From: Desulfovibrio sp.
GTDB lineage: Bacteria > Desulfobacterota > Desulfovibrionia > Desulfovibrionales > Desulfovibrionaceae
NCBI GenBank assembly: GCA_017528345.1
Contig: JAFXOX010000046.1
Coordinates: forward strand, 1 to 64,000
DNA length: 64,000 nt
Direction of reading: 5' to 3'
Shown here: in pieces, positions 24,228 through 32,469 of the stretch
Layout of the letters: each line of letters starts with the position of its first letter
Numbering within the stretch: the first letter of the stretch is position 1
Notes under the pieces: generated by a model
Told to the model about the DNA's origin: nothing
The model's input: the letters and a program-made list of their open reading frames with translations, nothing else
Databases searched by the model: none
Made by a program: the position numbers and the translations under genes

Positions 24228-25712
24228 CTAAAACTGAAAATAGAGGAAAGCCGACTGACGCGTCAGCATGAGGAGGCTGAGCAGGAAGAGCAGGCTCAGG
24301 CAAACAGCCCAGGACCGTGTCAGAGAAAATCTCAGCCAGCAGGTGGTATCCTGTCTGCGGCTCGTGATCTCATGGCTTGCTGGAAGCGCCCAGATAATAA
24401 AGGCAGAAAGCGCGAGCAGGGCAAAATCTGTCCAGTCTTGAAAATAGTGGTGCGGGAAAAAGCCCTGAAGATCTCCTGCCGCTCCAGTGGCCGCAAGTGG
24501 CTGGGCAAACATGGCGCTGTACACACGCCATGCCCCTTCCAGACTCTGTGCTCTGAAGACCACCCAGGCGAGATTGAGACAGAAAAAGGTCAGACAGATA
24601 AAGGCCACACGCACAGGAAGACGCTCAAAGATTCCAGCCCAAGTTCGGCCCTTGATCTGAGCCCGGAAAAAGTGATTGATGCAGAGCATCAGCCCATGCA
24701 TAGCCCCCCAGATGATGAAGGTCCAGCCAGCGCCGTGCCAGGCACCGCCGATAAGCATGGTGAGAAAGAGATTGCGGTACTGCTTAAGCTTGCCATGACG
24801 GTTGCCACCAAGGGGAATATAGAGGAAATCTCTCAGCCAGAGGCCCAGGGTGATATGCCAGCGTCGCCAAAAATCCACGATACCTGTGGCCTTGTAGGGA
24901 GAGATAAAGTTTTCCGGCAATTGCAGGCCCAGCATCAGGCCAAGGCCAATGGCCATATCTGTATACCCTGAAAAATCAAAATAAAGCTGAAAGGAATAGC
25001 TGAGAGAGCCAAGCCAGGCTTCAGCGCCGGTCAAAGGCCACGCTTTTTCCGCGGCACCAAACACGGCATTGGCAGATAGCGCCAGGCTGTCGGCAAGCAG
25101 AACCTTCTTGCCAAGACCTATGGCAAAGAGAGAAAGCCCCAAAGCCAGGCTCTGAGCATTGGGAGCTCTGACTTGGTCAAGCTGCGGGCCCATCTCTTGG
25201 TAGCGCACAATGGGTCCTGAAAGAATATAGGGAAAGAAGGTGGAAAAGACTGTGTGACGCTCAAGGCCCGCAGGGGTGACTTCCCTGCGGTAGACGGAAA
25301 CAAGCCAGGCGATCTGAATAAAGGTATAAAACGAGATGCCGGGAGGCAGTGCCGGCGCCTCAAAGGTGAAGGACACGCCAAGAAGACTTTGGATTGTCTC
25401 CGCAAAAAAGCCTGAGTACTTGGCATAGAGCAAAGGAAGGAGGTTAAGAATAAGCGCAAGGATCAAGAGATTGCGCCTGGATACAGAGGTTTCGTTCTCC
25501 TGGCGGCAGAGCTGGCAGGCAAAGGCGTAGTTGATGGCTAATGTCCCGACAAGCAAAAAAAGCGCCGGGGCATTCCAGGATGCATAAAAGATCAGAGAAA
25601 AGAGCAGAAAAAGCCTTGAACTGCCTTTGGGTCCGCCGACGGCGGCCAGTTTGGCACAGAGGATAAAGAGCGGCAGGAAAAAAAAGAGAAAGGAAGAGGA
25701 ATTGAAAAGCAC
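24228..25712 (-). CDS. MBOAT O-acyltransferase, AlgI-like
   Basis: Start set at GTG 25712, which gives MLFNSSSFLFFFLPLF, the usual AlgI opening, with AAGGGG upstream. The ATG at 25772 adds 20 unusual residues. The protein has about ten membrane segments, with conserved MBOAT features: YKATGIVDFWRRWHITLGLWLRDFLYIPLGGNR and LIGGAWHGAGWTFIIWGAMHGL, the latter with the catalytic His. It moves acyl groups across the membrane for surface polysaccharide O-acetylation. It is paired with the AlgX/J-like gene downstream. Confidence 0.92.
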   Translation of the reverse strand: MLFNSSSFLFFFLPLFILCAKLAAVGGPKGSSRLFLLFSLIFYASWNAPALFLLVGTLAINYAFACQLCRQENETSVSRRNLLILALILNLLPLLYAKYSGFFAETIQSLLGVSFTFEAPALPPGISFYTFIQIAWLVSVYRREVTPAGLERHTVFSTFFPYILSGPIVRYQEMGPQLDQVRAPNAQSLALGLSLFAIGLGKKVLLADSLALSANAVFGAAEKAWPLTGAEAWLGSLSYSFQLYFDFSGYTDMAIGLGLMLGLQLPENFISPYKATGIVDFWRRWHITLGLWLRDFLYIPLGGNRHGKLKQYRNLFLTMLIGGAWHGAGWTFIIWGAMHGLMLCINHFFRAQIKGRTWAGIFERLPVRVAFICLTFFCLNLAWVVFRAQSLEGAWRVYSAMFAQPLAATGAAGDLQGFFPHHYFQDWTDFALLALSAFIIWALPASHEITSRRQDTTCWLRFSLTRSWAVCLSLLFLLSLLMLTRQSAFLYFQF

Positions 25713-26038
25713 AGCACGCCCCTTTGCCAGAAAAATCCGTTCATAAGCCAGGGCATAGACCCCGTTCAGCACGAGAAACTAAACGTATTTCAGGCTTTTT
25801 GCAACGCGCAGGACTTCTTGAAAGCCGAACTTGCGTCAAAGACGCCTCTTCCCTGTCGCTGCTTGACACGCGTCTTCCACCATGGGCTTGAGATGCGCCC
25901 TCGCAGTTCCAGGCAACGGATCAGTCGGCAGGGAAATGTCGAAATGCGTAAACGGTGACCTACCTCCTAGCAACCTTGACGCTTTCCACAAGGATGAGAC
26001 CTTTTGAGTCTACCAAACAAAAGAGCCGCACACCTCAC
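25713..26038. other. Intergenic region with long-range pairing
   Basis: About 325 bases between ihfA and the AlgI gene. TTCCCTGTCG near 25849 can pair with CGGCAGGGAA near 25929 and would enclose about 70 nt that include a GGGC..GCCC hairpin. This may be a small RNA or a leader of the acyltransferase operon. I could not match it to 6S, SRP, tmRNA or RNase P signatures. Confidence 0.3.
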
Positions 26039-26374
26039 TCAGTCAAGCGCGTTGCTCTCGTCATCATCGCTGAACCCCTGCTGCTCATCGGGATTAAGCT
26101 CCTTGCGGAAAATCCTGGAGGTACGAAAAACCACCACTTTTCTGGCAGGTAGGAGCATGCTTTCCGAGGTCTGAGGATTGCGACCGCGCCTTTCGCTCTT
26201 GCCATAACATTCAAATTTGCCAAAACCGGTCAGCAGAATTTCGTGATCTTTCTGCAGAGAAACGCACAAGAGGTCGACAAGCTTATCGACAACAAGTTTC
26301 GCCTCGCGGCGGTTGAGCGACGATGTACTTAAGACGGCGTCTATGATATCTGCTTTGGTCAGAGTCTTTTGCAT
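26039..26374 (-). CDS. ihfA: IHF alpha-subunit-like DNA-binding protein
   Basis: 111 residues from ATG 26374 (MQKTLTKADIIDAV). The HU/IHF fold is clear: LTKADIIDAV..SLNRREAKLVVDKLVDLL, then ILLTGFGKFECYGKSERRGRNPQT, the beta-arm with the GRNPxT tip proline that bends DNA. VFRTSRIFRKELN follows, then an acidic tail. The spacing and the REAKxVVD motif are nearer to IHF alpha than to HU. IHF would help sigma-54 promoters such as the one at 34409. Confidence 0.85.
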   Translation of the reverse strand: MQKTLTKADIIDAVLSTSSLNRREAKLVVDKLVDLLCVSLQKDHEILLTGFGKFECYGKSERRGRNPQTSESMLLPARKVVVFRTSRIFRKELNPDEQQGFSDDDESNALD

Positions 26375-26677
26375 GATCAAACCTTTTTGTTCCAAGGCAA
26401 TATTGCCCTTGCTTGCGCACGGAAACCTTCCTCACTCGCTCCAAAGCAAGATCTAAATTTTCGTCAAACGCTTGATCATATGCTCTCCCCTTGGCACAGT
26501 CCTTGCTCGGGCAAATGGACACCTCGCAAAAATCAAAGCCTACTGTGCAAAAATACACAGTTTACACGCCGAGCGCAAGATAAAATCAATTTTTTTTCAA
26601 AGCCCTGAACCTAAGCTCCTGACCTTTTTACCTTTTGGACACTCCACACACAGCTACAACATTTTTCCAGCAGACCC

Positions 26678-27469
26678 ATGAACATCTTTGCCACAGAGCC
26701 CCTGCTCATTTACAGTTTTTTTCTGACACTGATGCGCATCAGCATCGTGATGTTCATGCTGCCTATCTTCAATACCAACAATATCCCTGTTCAGGTCAAA
26801 GCAGCCGTCTGTTTTGTCCTCACACTCAGTCTCTGGCCCTCCCTTTCTCTGCCTGTGACAAGCATCAGCATCCATCCCATGTCCCTTGCGCTCATGCTGC
26901 TTGGTGAGGTCTTCATGGGGCTCGTTCTGGGCCTTGCCATTAATCTGACATTCATGGCCATTCAGTCTGGCGGCGAGCTCTTGGGCTATCAGATGGGCTT
27001 CACCATGCTCAACTTTGCTGACCCGCTTTCCGGCAATCAGACCGGTACAGCCGCTTTTTTTCTCTGGACAGTCAGTGTCATGACCTTTCTCTGCCTTGAC
27101 GGGCATCTCTATATGCTTCGAGGTTTTGCCCAATCCTTTGCCCTTGTGCCGCCAGGAGGTCTGCTCATCAGCCAGACGCTTTATGATCAGATCATCGCCC
27201 TATCCACGCAGCTCTTTATTCTTGCCATTCGCATCTGCGCACCTGTCATGGTGGCTCTCTTTGCCATTGAGGTGGCACTTGGCCTGGTTGCCCGCACCTC
27301 TCCGCAGATGCATATCTTGGACTTTGGCCTTCCTCTCAAAATCGGCGTTGGTTTTTTCTTCCTGGGTCTGCTGCTTGTGATTATTTCCCAGCATATGACG
27401 CAATTTACCGGTTCTGTGCAGGGTCTGATGGTCAATATTCTGCGCAGCCTGAGTCCTTTCTGGCAATAA
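26678..27469 (+). CDS. fliR: Flagellar export apparatus protein FliR
   Basis: 263 residues with six membrane segments. It shows the FliR/YscT pattern: RISIVMFMLPIFNTNNIPVQVKAAVCFVLTLSL, EVFMGLVLGLAINLTFMAIQSGGELLGYQMGF, NFADPLSGNQTGTAAFFLWT, and the C-terminal PLKIGVGFFFLGLLL. It sits in the core of the type III flagellar export gate. It stands alone, with no flhB beside it in the window. Ribosome site weak (CCAGCAGACC). Confidence 0.95.
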   Translation: MNIFATEPLLIYSFFLTLMRISIVMFMLPIFNTNNIPVQVKAAVCFVLTLSLWPSLSLPVTSISIHPMSLALMLLGEVFMGLVLGLAINLTFMAIQSGGELLGYQMGFTMLNFADPLSGNQTGTAAFFLWTVSVMTFLCLDGHLYMLRGFAQSFALVPPGGLLISQTLYDQIIALSTQLFILAIRICAPVMVALFAIEVALGLVARTSPQMHILDFGLPLKIGVGFFFLGLLLVIISQHMTQFTGSVQGLMVNILRSLSPFWQ

Positions 27470-27479
27470 GGCAAAAAAA

Positions 27480-27499
27480 AGCCCCTCATACGAGGGGCT
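27480..27499 (-). terminator. Bidirectional terminator
   Basis: AGCCCCTC and GAGGGGCT with a 4-nt loop. Eight A residues precede it on the plus strand, giving a T-tract on the minus strand. It lies between convergent fliR and the DUF533 gene. Confidence 0.85.
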
Positions 27500-27517
27500 C
27501 ATGTATAAAGCGTGATG

Positions 27518-28225
27518 CTACAGGGCTGCCAGCTGCTCTTTGGCAGTTTTGGCCTCAGCTTCGAGCTGGGCAGCACGTTCGCCGGATATGCCAAGGGCTT
27601 GAGCAAGTTCGGCAAAATAGCCGCGTTCCATGAAATGGTCTATGTCCACAATAACGCAGGAAATCCTGTAGAGGTCCTCGGCCTGCTCCTGATTCTGCAC
27701 ATCGCGGGCAAGAGCAGCGGGGTTTAAGGATTCCTCCATAAGTGTCTTAAGCAGAGGACGGACATCCTCATTGGGGAAAAACTGGGGCAGAAGACGGCCA
27801 ATGCGCTCCTGCTCCTGGGCATCAATGTGGCCATCGGCTCTTGCGGCAAAAATCATAGCCCGCAATAGCATCATAGCTGTAGGGTCAGCTGCAGCCTGTT
27901 CACCCGTAGACGGGCCCTCATAGCGCAAGGCCTCTTCAGGGCTGGAAAAAAGGGTGTCTGTGCTCTGCCCTTGCTTCTGGTTCTGGGCCCATTTTTTGTA
28001 AAAAGACAGGGCAAGGGCACCCAAGCCCAACATGCCGGCTGCGCGGGCCCCCCCCTTGGGCATCATGCTTCCCATCAACGCGCCAAGAGCTCCAGCGCCC
28101 AAAAGACCGCCCATACCACCGGGTGCCTTGCGCCGCAAATCCTCAAAGCTGCCCTGAGCCTGACCGGCCATGGATTGCAAAAGCTGCGTCAAATCCTTAT
28201 TGCCGAAAATATCCAAAAGTCCCAT
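27518..28225 (-). CDS. DUF533/TerB-domain membrane protein (YebE-like)
   Basis: Start at ATG 28225 (MGLLDIFGNKDL), with GGGAGGT upstream. Residues 40-85 are a Gly/Ala-rich hydrophobic stretch (GGMGGLLGAGALGALMGSMMPKGGARAAGMLGLGALAL in parts), then YKKWAQNQKQ. The C-terminal 130 residues are TerB-like (MLLRAMIFAARADGHIDAQEQERIGRLLPQF). The family is common, inner-membrane associated and poorly understood. Its end lies by a terminator. Confidence 0.85.
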   Translation of the reverse strand: MGLLDIFGNKDLTQLLQSMAGQAQGSFEDLRRKAPGGMGGLLGAGALGALMGSMMPKGGARAAGMLGLGALALSFYKKWAQNQKQGQSTDTLFSSPEEALRYEGPSTGEQAAADPTAMMLLRAMIFAARADGHIDAQEQERIGRLLPQFFPNEDVRPLLKTLMEESLNPAALARDVQNQEQAEDLYRISCVIVDIDHFMERGYFAELAQALGISGERAAQLEAEAKTAKEQLAAL

Positions 28226-28247
28226 AGTACCTCCCACGCGTTAGCAG

Positions 28248-29660
28248 TTACACGCTTTGACAGGCCTGACATATCTCACAGGCCCGCGCCAGCCTCGCCA
28301 GCGTTTCCTTCTGCCCAAGAAAGGCCATAATTTCGTTCAAATGCGAGCCACCCATAAAACCCATCAAGGCTGTACGCAGAGGCGGAGCCACTTCCTTGAA
28401 GCGCAGGCCATTGTCGGCCACATAGGCGTTCAAAGCGGCCTCAAGCGCCTCAGCGCTAAAGGTGGTCCTGGCAAAAATCTCGGAAAGTGCCTTCAGATGC
28501 TCGCCCCCAGCAGCTGTGAAATGTTTTTTGACATCCTTGTCGGTATAGGTGAGCTGATCGCTCGCCACAAGCAGAGGTCTGAAACTTTCCGCAAGTCCCA
28601 GAAGATCACTTGTGCGCTCGCGAAACATCACACACAGGGGTTCAAGCCGTTCCTGTCTGAGATCGCCAAGGCCCGCCTTCTGCACAAAGGGATGCACAAG
28701 GTCGCAGAGTTTTGCAAGTGGCATCTCGCGCATAAAATGGGCATTGCACCAGGCAAGCTTGACGTCGTCAAAGCAGGCAGCTGAAGGATTGAGGTTTGTG
28801 CCATCAAAATAGCTGATCAGTTCCTGCATGCTGAAAAGTTCCTGATCACCGTGAGACCAGCCGAGTCTCGCCAGATAATTGACCAGAGCCTGTGGCAAAA
28901 GCCCGTCCTTTTCATATTCAATGACAGCCTTGGCCCCATGGCGCTTCGAAAGCTTCTGCTTGTCCTTGCCAAGGATCATGGGAACATGGCCGAATTTGGG
29001 GACATCCAGACCAAGTGCTTCATAGAGCAGAATCTGCTTGGGGGTATTGGAGACATGGTCGTCGCCGCGGATAATATGCGTGAGTCCCATTTCATGGTCA
29101 TCGACAACCACAGCCATATTATAGGTTGGCATGCCGTCGGCCCGGCGAATCACCATATCGTCAAGTTCCGAAATATCCACGGCAATGGGCCCCTTAACCA
29201 TATCGTCAAAGGCGACTCTGCCGCTTGCGGGCAATTTGAGCCGCACACATCTTCCAGGGCCAGGGCCAAGGCCCAGTTCCCGGCAATGGCCGTCATAGCG
29301 AGGTTTTTCTCCTCTCTGACGGGCCTTTTCACGCATCGCTTCCACCTCTTCCGGCGTACAGCTGCAGTAATAGGCATGACCTGAGGCTAAAAGTTTCTCC
29401 ACATAGGCATTGTAGAGATCCGTGCGCTGTGTCTGATAAATGGGCTCTCCGTCCCAGTCCAGACCAAGCCAGCGCATAGAAGCGAGAATGGAGTCTGTGT
29501 ATTCCTGTTTGGAACGCAAAAGGTCTGTATCCTCAATGCGCAGACAGAAGGTGCCGCCAAAATGACGGGCCAGAAGCCAGTTAAAGACAGCTGTGCGCGC
29601 CCCGCCCAGATGCAGGTGGCCTGTGGGACTTGGCGCAAATCGGGTAACAACACGGGGCAT
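28248..29660 (-). CDS. gltX: Glutamyl-tRNA synthetase
   Basis: 470 residues. The class I signature HLHLGGAR follows RFAPSPTG near 8-20. A Cys/His zinc-like segment (CSCTPEEVEAMREKARQRG..HCRELG) is present, as in bacterial enzymes. The KLSKRHG form of KMSKS is near 245. The C-terminal anticodon-binding helices are complete. It charges tRNA-Glu, and possibly tRNA-Gln. Divergent from argB. Confidence 0.96.
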   Translation of the reverse strand: MPRVVTRFAPSPTGHLHLGGARTAVFNWLLARHFGGTFCLRIEDTDLLRSKQEYTDSILASMRWLGLDWDGEPIYQTQRTDLYNAYVEKLLASGHAYYCSCTPEEVEAMREKARQRGEKPRYDGHCRELGLGPGPGRCVRLKLPASGRVAFDDMVKGPIAVDISELDDMVIRRADGMPTYNMAVVVDDHEMGLTHIIRGDDHVSNTPKQILLYEALGLDVPKFGHVPMILGKDKQKLSKRHGAKAVIEYEKDGLLPQALVNYLARLGWSHGDQELFSMQELISYFDGTNLNPSAACFDDVKLAWCNAHFMREMPLAKLCDLVHPFVQKAGLGDLRQERLEPLCVMFRERTSDLLGLAESFRPLLVASDQLTYTDKDVKKHFTAAGGEHLKALSEIFARTTFSAEALEAALNAYVADNGLRFKEVAPPLRTALMGFMGGSHLNEIMAFLGQKETLARLARACEICQACQSV

Positions 29661-29741
29661 ATGATATCCTTACTTTACGTATTGATAGCCGGGCGAGCGC
29701 CCGGTAGCAGTAACAAAAACTTCAGACAAAAAGGAGCGTGT

Positions 29742-30524
29742 GTGAGCACATCACTTGCCGTTATCAAATATGGTGGCCATGCCATGGATCAAGCAGATTT
29801 GGCCGAGGCCTTTGCCCGCGACCTTGCCCAACTCAGCCAGGAGCATTTTCGTGCCGTGCTTGTGCACGGAGGCGGACCGCAGATCAATGCTCTGCTTACG
29901 CGTCTGAACCTGACAAGCCGTTTTGTCAACGGTCTGCGCGTCACCGATGACTTGACCATGGAAGCCGTGGAAATGGTGCTTGCCGGCAGCGTCAATAAAG
30001 CCGTTGTGGCAAGTCTTGCTGCGCAGTCAGTGCGCGCCTGCGGCCTCTCTGGCCGCGACGGCGGGCTGCTCAAAGCCGAGATCAAGGATCCCGAGCTTGG
30101 GCGTGTGGGCAAGATCACGTCTGTCGATGCAAGCCTGCTCAACTGCCTGCTTGCCCAGGATTTTGTGCCGGTTGTGGCTCCCATTGCCCAGGGGCCGGAT
30201 TATCGCGCGCTCAATGTCAATGCCGACACCGCAGCCGGCGCTCTGGCTGGTGCACTCCAAGCTCAGTACTTTGTCCTGATCAGCGATGTGCCAGGCGTGC
30301 TCTCAGCGACAGGAGAGCTTCTGCCCAGGCTTGACCGCAATGCCATTGACACACTGATCCAGCAGGGCGTCATCACAGGCGGCATGATCCCCAAGGTCCA
30401 AGCCTGCCTCTTTGCCCTTGAACAGGGCGCCGGCAAGGCTCTTATCCTTGATGGCCGCAGCCCTTCAAGTCTTTTGCGATTTCTCAAAAAGGGTGAAGCC
30501 CTGGGTACTGTTATCGAACCCTAA
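29742..30524 (+). CDS. argB: Acetylglutamate kinase
   Basis: 260 residues from GTG 29742, with AAGGAG 5 nt upstream. Earlier in-frame codons lack a ribosome site and overlap gltX. The amino-acid kinase fold motifs are VIKYGGHAMD, LVHGGGPQINALL, GLSGRDGGL, NVNADTAAGALAGAL and GGMIPKVQACLFAL. It phosphorylates N-acetylglutamate in arginine synthesis. Its last four bases overlap the convergent HD gene. Confidence 0.96.
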   Translation: MSTSLAVIKYGGHAMDQADLAEAFARDLAQLSQEHFRAVLVHGGGPQINALLTRLNLTSRFVNGLRVTDDLTMEAVEMVLAGSVNKAVVASLAAQSVRACGLSGRDGGLLKAEIKDPELGRVGKITSVDASLLNCLLAQDFVPVVAPIAQGPDYRALNVNADTAAGALAGALQAQYFVLISDVPGVLSATGELLPRLDRNAIDTLIQQGVITGGMIPKVQACLFALEQGAGKALILDGRSPSSLLRFLKKGEALGTVIEP

Positions 30525-31120
30525 GACTCACCATGGTGCACCCACCAGGATTTAGGAACCTGCTTGTACCACCAGCTGTTGGGATCTTCCGCAAGCAATG
30601 TCTGCGCCAGCATCCTGCCCTCGCGTGTTTCAAGACGCGGCAGTGCGCTGTCCAGCCACTCTCTGGCAAAGGTATTGCCCTTGTGCAGTTCCACATTGAG
30701 ATTGGCTATCAAATCCAGCTGATCGGCATCATTGGCAAGTTTGGCCTCAAGACTGGTTTTATCTGAAAATTCGTCAAAAAAGCCCAAGACTTCATTGGTC
30801 AGCCCCGTGCCCGCAAGAGCGTCCTGAAGCGCCTCGCGGGCACGGGTTGTATTATAGCGGTGATAGACATAGTTGAAATCGCCGCTGCGCGCCTCGTGCA
30901 GATCGTGAAAGAGACAGAGCTGCATCACCCGGGCAACATTCGCGTGAGCCATTTTGGCCAGAAGATAACCAAGTACTGTTGTGCGAAACGAGTGCTCGGC
31001 GACATTTTCCCGGTTGGAACCAAGGAAAGCCCAGCCCGTGCGTGGGGTCTGCCTGAGCTGACCGATCTCATAGACGAGATCGGCCAGTCTCTGCCAAAGG
31101 AAATCTGTCTCTTGGGCCAT
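30521..31120 (-). CDS. HD-domain nucleotide phosphohydrolase (YfbR-like)
   Basis: 199 residues. The HD metal ligands are visible: H in NVAEHSF, HD in CLFHDLHEARSGD, and D in ANDADQLDLIANL. The R-x-GW segment near 28 is typical of the YfbR/HDDC2 group of 5'-deoxynucleotidases. It follows the response regulator gene by 2 nt, so it is in the zraSR-like operon, perhaps by chance. Confidence 0.85.
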   Translation of the reverse strand: MAQETDFLWQRLADLVYEIGQLRQTPRTGWAFLGSNRENVAEHSFRTTVLGYLLAKMAHANVARVMQLCLFHDLHEARSGDFNYVYHRYNTTRAREALQDALAGTGLTNEVLGFFDEFSDKTSLEAKLANDADQLDLIANLNVELHKGNTFAREWLDSALPRLETREGRMLAQTLLAEDPNSWWYKQVPKSWWVHHGES

Positions 31121-31122
31121 AC

Positions 31123-32469
31123 TTATTCCAGGGCGTATTTTTTAAGTTTATTGTGCAACGTTGCCCGCGTTATGCCGAGACGGCGTGCGGTTTCACTTTT
31201 ATTGTCGCCTGTTTCCTTCAGGGTTTGCTCAATGGCCAGGCGCTCTACGTCATCAAGGGTTAAACCTGTCAGAGAGGCGTCTGAGCCTTCCCGATCTGCC
31301 CCAAGCACGGCCTGAGGTAAATCCTCTCGGGTTATCTGATTCTCTCGAGCCATGATCACGGCTCGCTCCACGGCATTTTCAAGTTCCCGGACATTACCGG
31401 GCCAATCGTATCTGAGCATGGCATCAAGAGCCCTCGGCGCAAATCTCTTGAGCTCTTTTTTATTGCGCGTGGCAAAAAGCCTGAGAAAATGGACGGCAAG
31501 CAGGGGAATATCTTGACGTCGACTGCGCAGACTCGGCACCTCGAGACTGATAACATTTAAGCGGAAAAAAAGATCTTGCCGGAAATGCCCCTGGGCTACC
31601 TCATCTTCAAGTTTACGGTTGGTGGCGGCCAAAACGCGAACATCCACGGTAATAGGTTTATCGGCCCCCACTCGCTGCACCTCGCCCTGCTGCAGACAAC
31701 GCAAAAGTTTGGCCTGCAGACCAAGCGGCATTTCCCCAATCTCATCAAGAAAAAGTGTCCCATGGTCAGCCTGTACAAAGCGCCCTTCCCGACTCTTTTC
31801 AGCACCGGTAAAAGCGCCTTTTTCGTGGCCGAAGAGTTCACTTTCGAGAAGCGTTTCGGCAAAGGCGGCACAGTTGACCACCACAAAGGGCTCTTTGGCG
31901 CGCTCACTCTGCGAATGCAGGGCACGCGCCACAAGTTCCTTGCCTGTGCCCGATTCGCCTGTGATAAGGACTGTTGCCTCTGTGGGTGCGACGATTTTGA
32001 TGTCTTCCAGAAGCTTCTGCATAAGCGGGCTCTGCCCTAAAATGCCGAAGTTCTGTTCCTCGCTCTCCACAAGATTGCGCAGGCTGCGCGGCTCAAGGGA
32101 CGTATGGGAAACATCCACAGCACGTTTGACGGTTTCTTGAAGAGCCTCAAAATCCAGGGGTTTGATGAGATAATCAAACGCGCCCAGCCGCAGGGCTTCA
32201 ACCGCTGTCTCCACCGAGGAATAGGCTGTCATCAAAATCACCGGCAGGGAGGGATTAAAGGCCAAAATCTCTCCAAGCGCCGTCAGTCCATCCATTTGCG
32301 CCATGCGGACATCACTGAGAACCAGGTCATAGGCTTCTTCCCGAACCCTGTCCACCGCTTGAGATCCGTCAGCAGCCTCCTGCACTTCGTAATGCCAGGA
32401 GCCAAGGAGGGTTTTGAGCATGCTGCGGTGAGCAGTATCATCATCCACAAGAAGTATGCGCGCTGCCAT
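31123..32469 (-). CDS. NtrC-family sigma-54 response regulator, ZraR-like
   Basis: 448 residues from ATG 32469, with AGGTGA 5 nt upstream. The receiver domain carries D9-D11, phospho-acceptor D53 (LSDVRM) and K103. The AAA+ domain has Walker A GESGTGKE at 171-178 and the sigma-54 contact loop GAFTGA at 218-223. Walker B-like LFLDEIGEMP and the sensor WPGNVRELENAVERAVI follow. A Fis-type HTH (NKSETARRLGITRATLHNKLKKYAL) closes it. Its partner kinase overlaps upstream. A ZraP-like gene with a sigma-54 promoter lies 1.5 kb away and is the probable target. Confidence 0.9.
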   Translation of the reverse strand: MAARILLVDDDTAHRSMLKTLLGSWHYEVQEAADGSQAVDRVREEAYDLVLSDVRMAQMDGLTALGEILAFNPSLPVILMTAYSSVETAVEALRLGAFDYLIKPLDFEALQETVKRAVDVSHTSLEPRSLRNLVESEEQNFGILGQSPLMQKLLEDIKIVAPTEATVLITGESGTGKELVARALHSQSERAKEPFVVVNCAAFAETLLESELFGHEKGAFTGAEKSREGRFVQADHGTLFLDEIGEMPLGLQAKLLRCLQQGEVQRVGADKPITVDVRVLAATNRKLEDEVAQGHFRQDLFFRLNVISLEVPSLRSRRQDIPLLAVHFLRLFATRNKKELKRFAPRALDAMLRYDWPGNVRELENAVERAVIMARENQITREDLPQAVLGADREGSDASLTGLTLDDVERLAIEQTLKETGDNKSETARRLGITRATLHNKLKKYALE

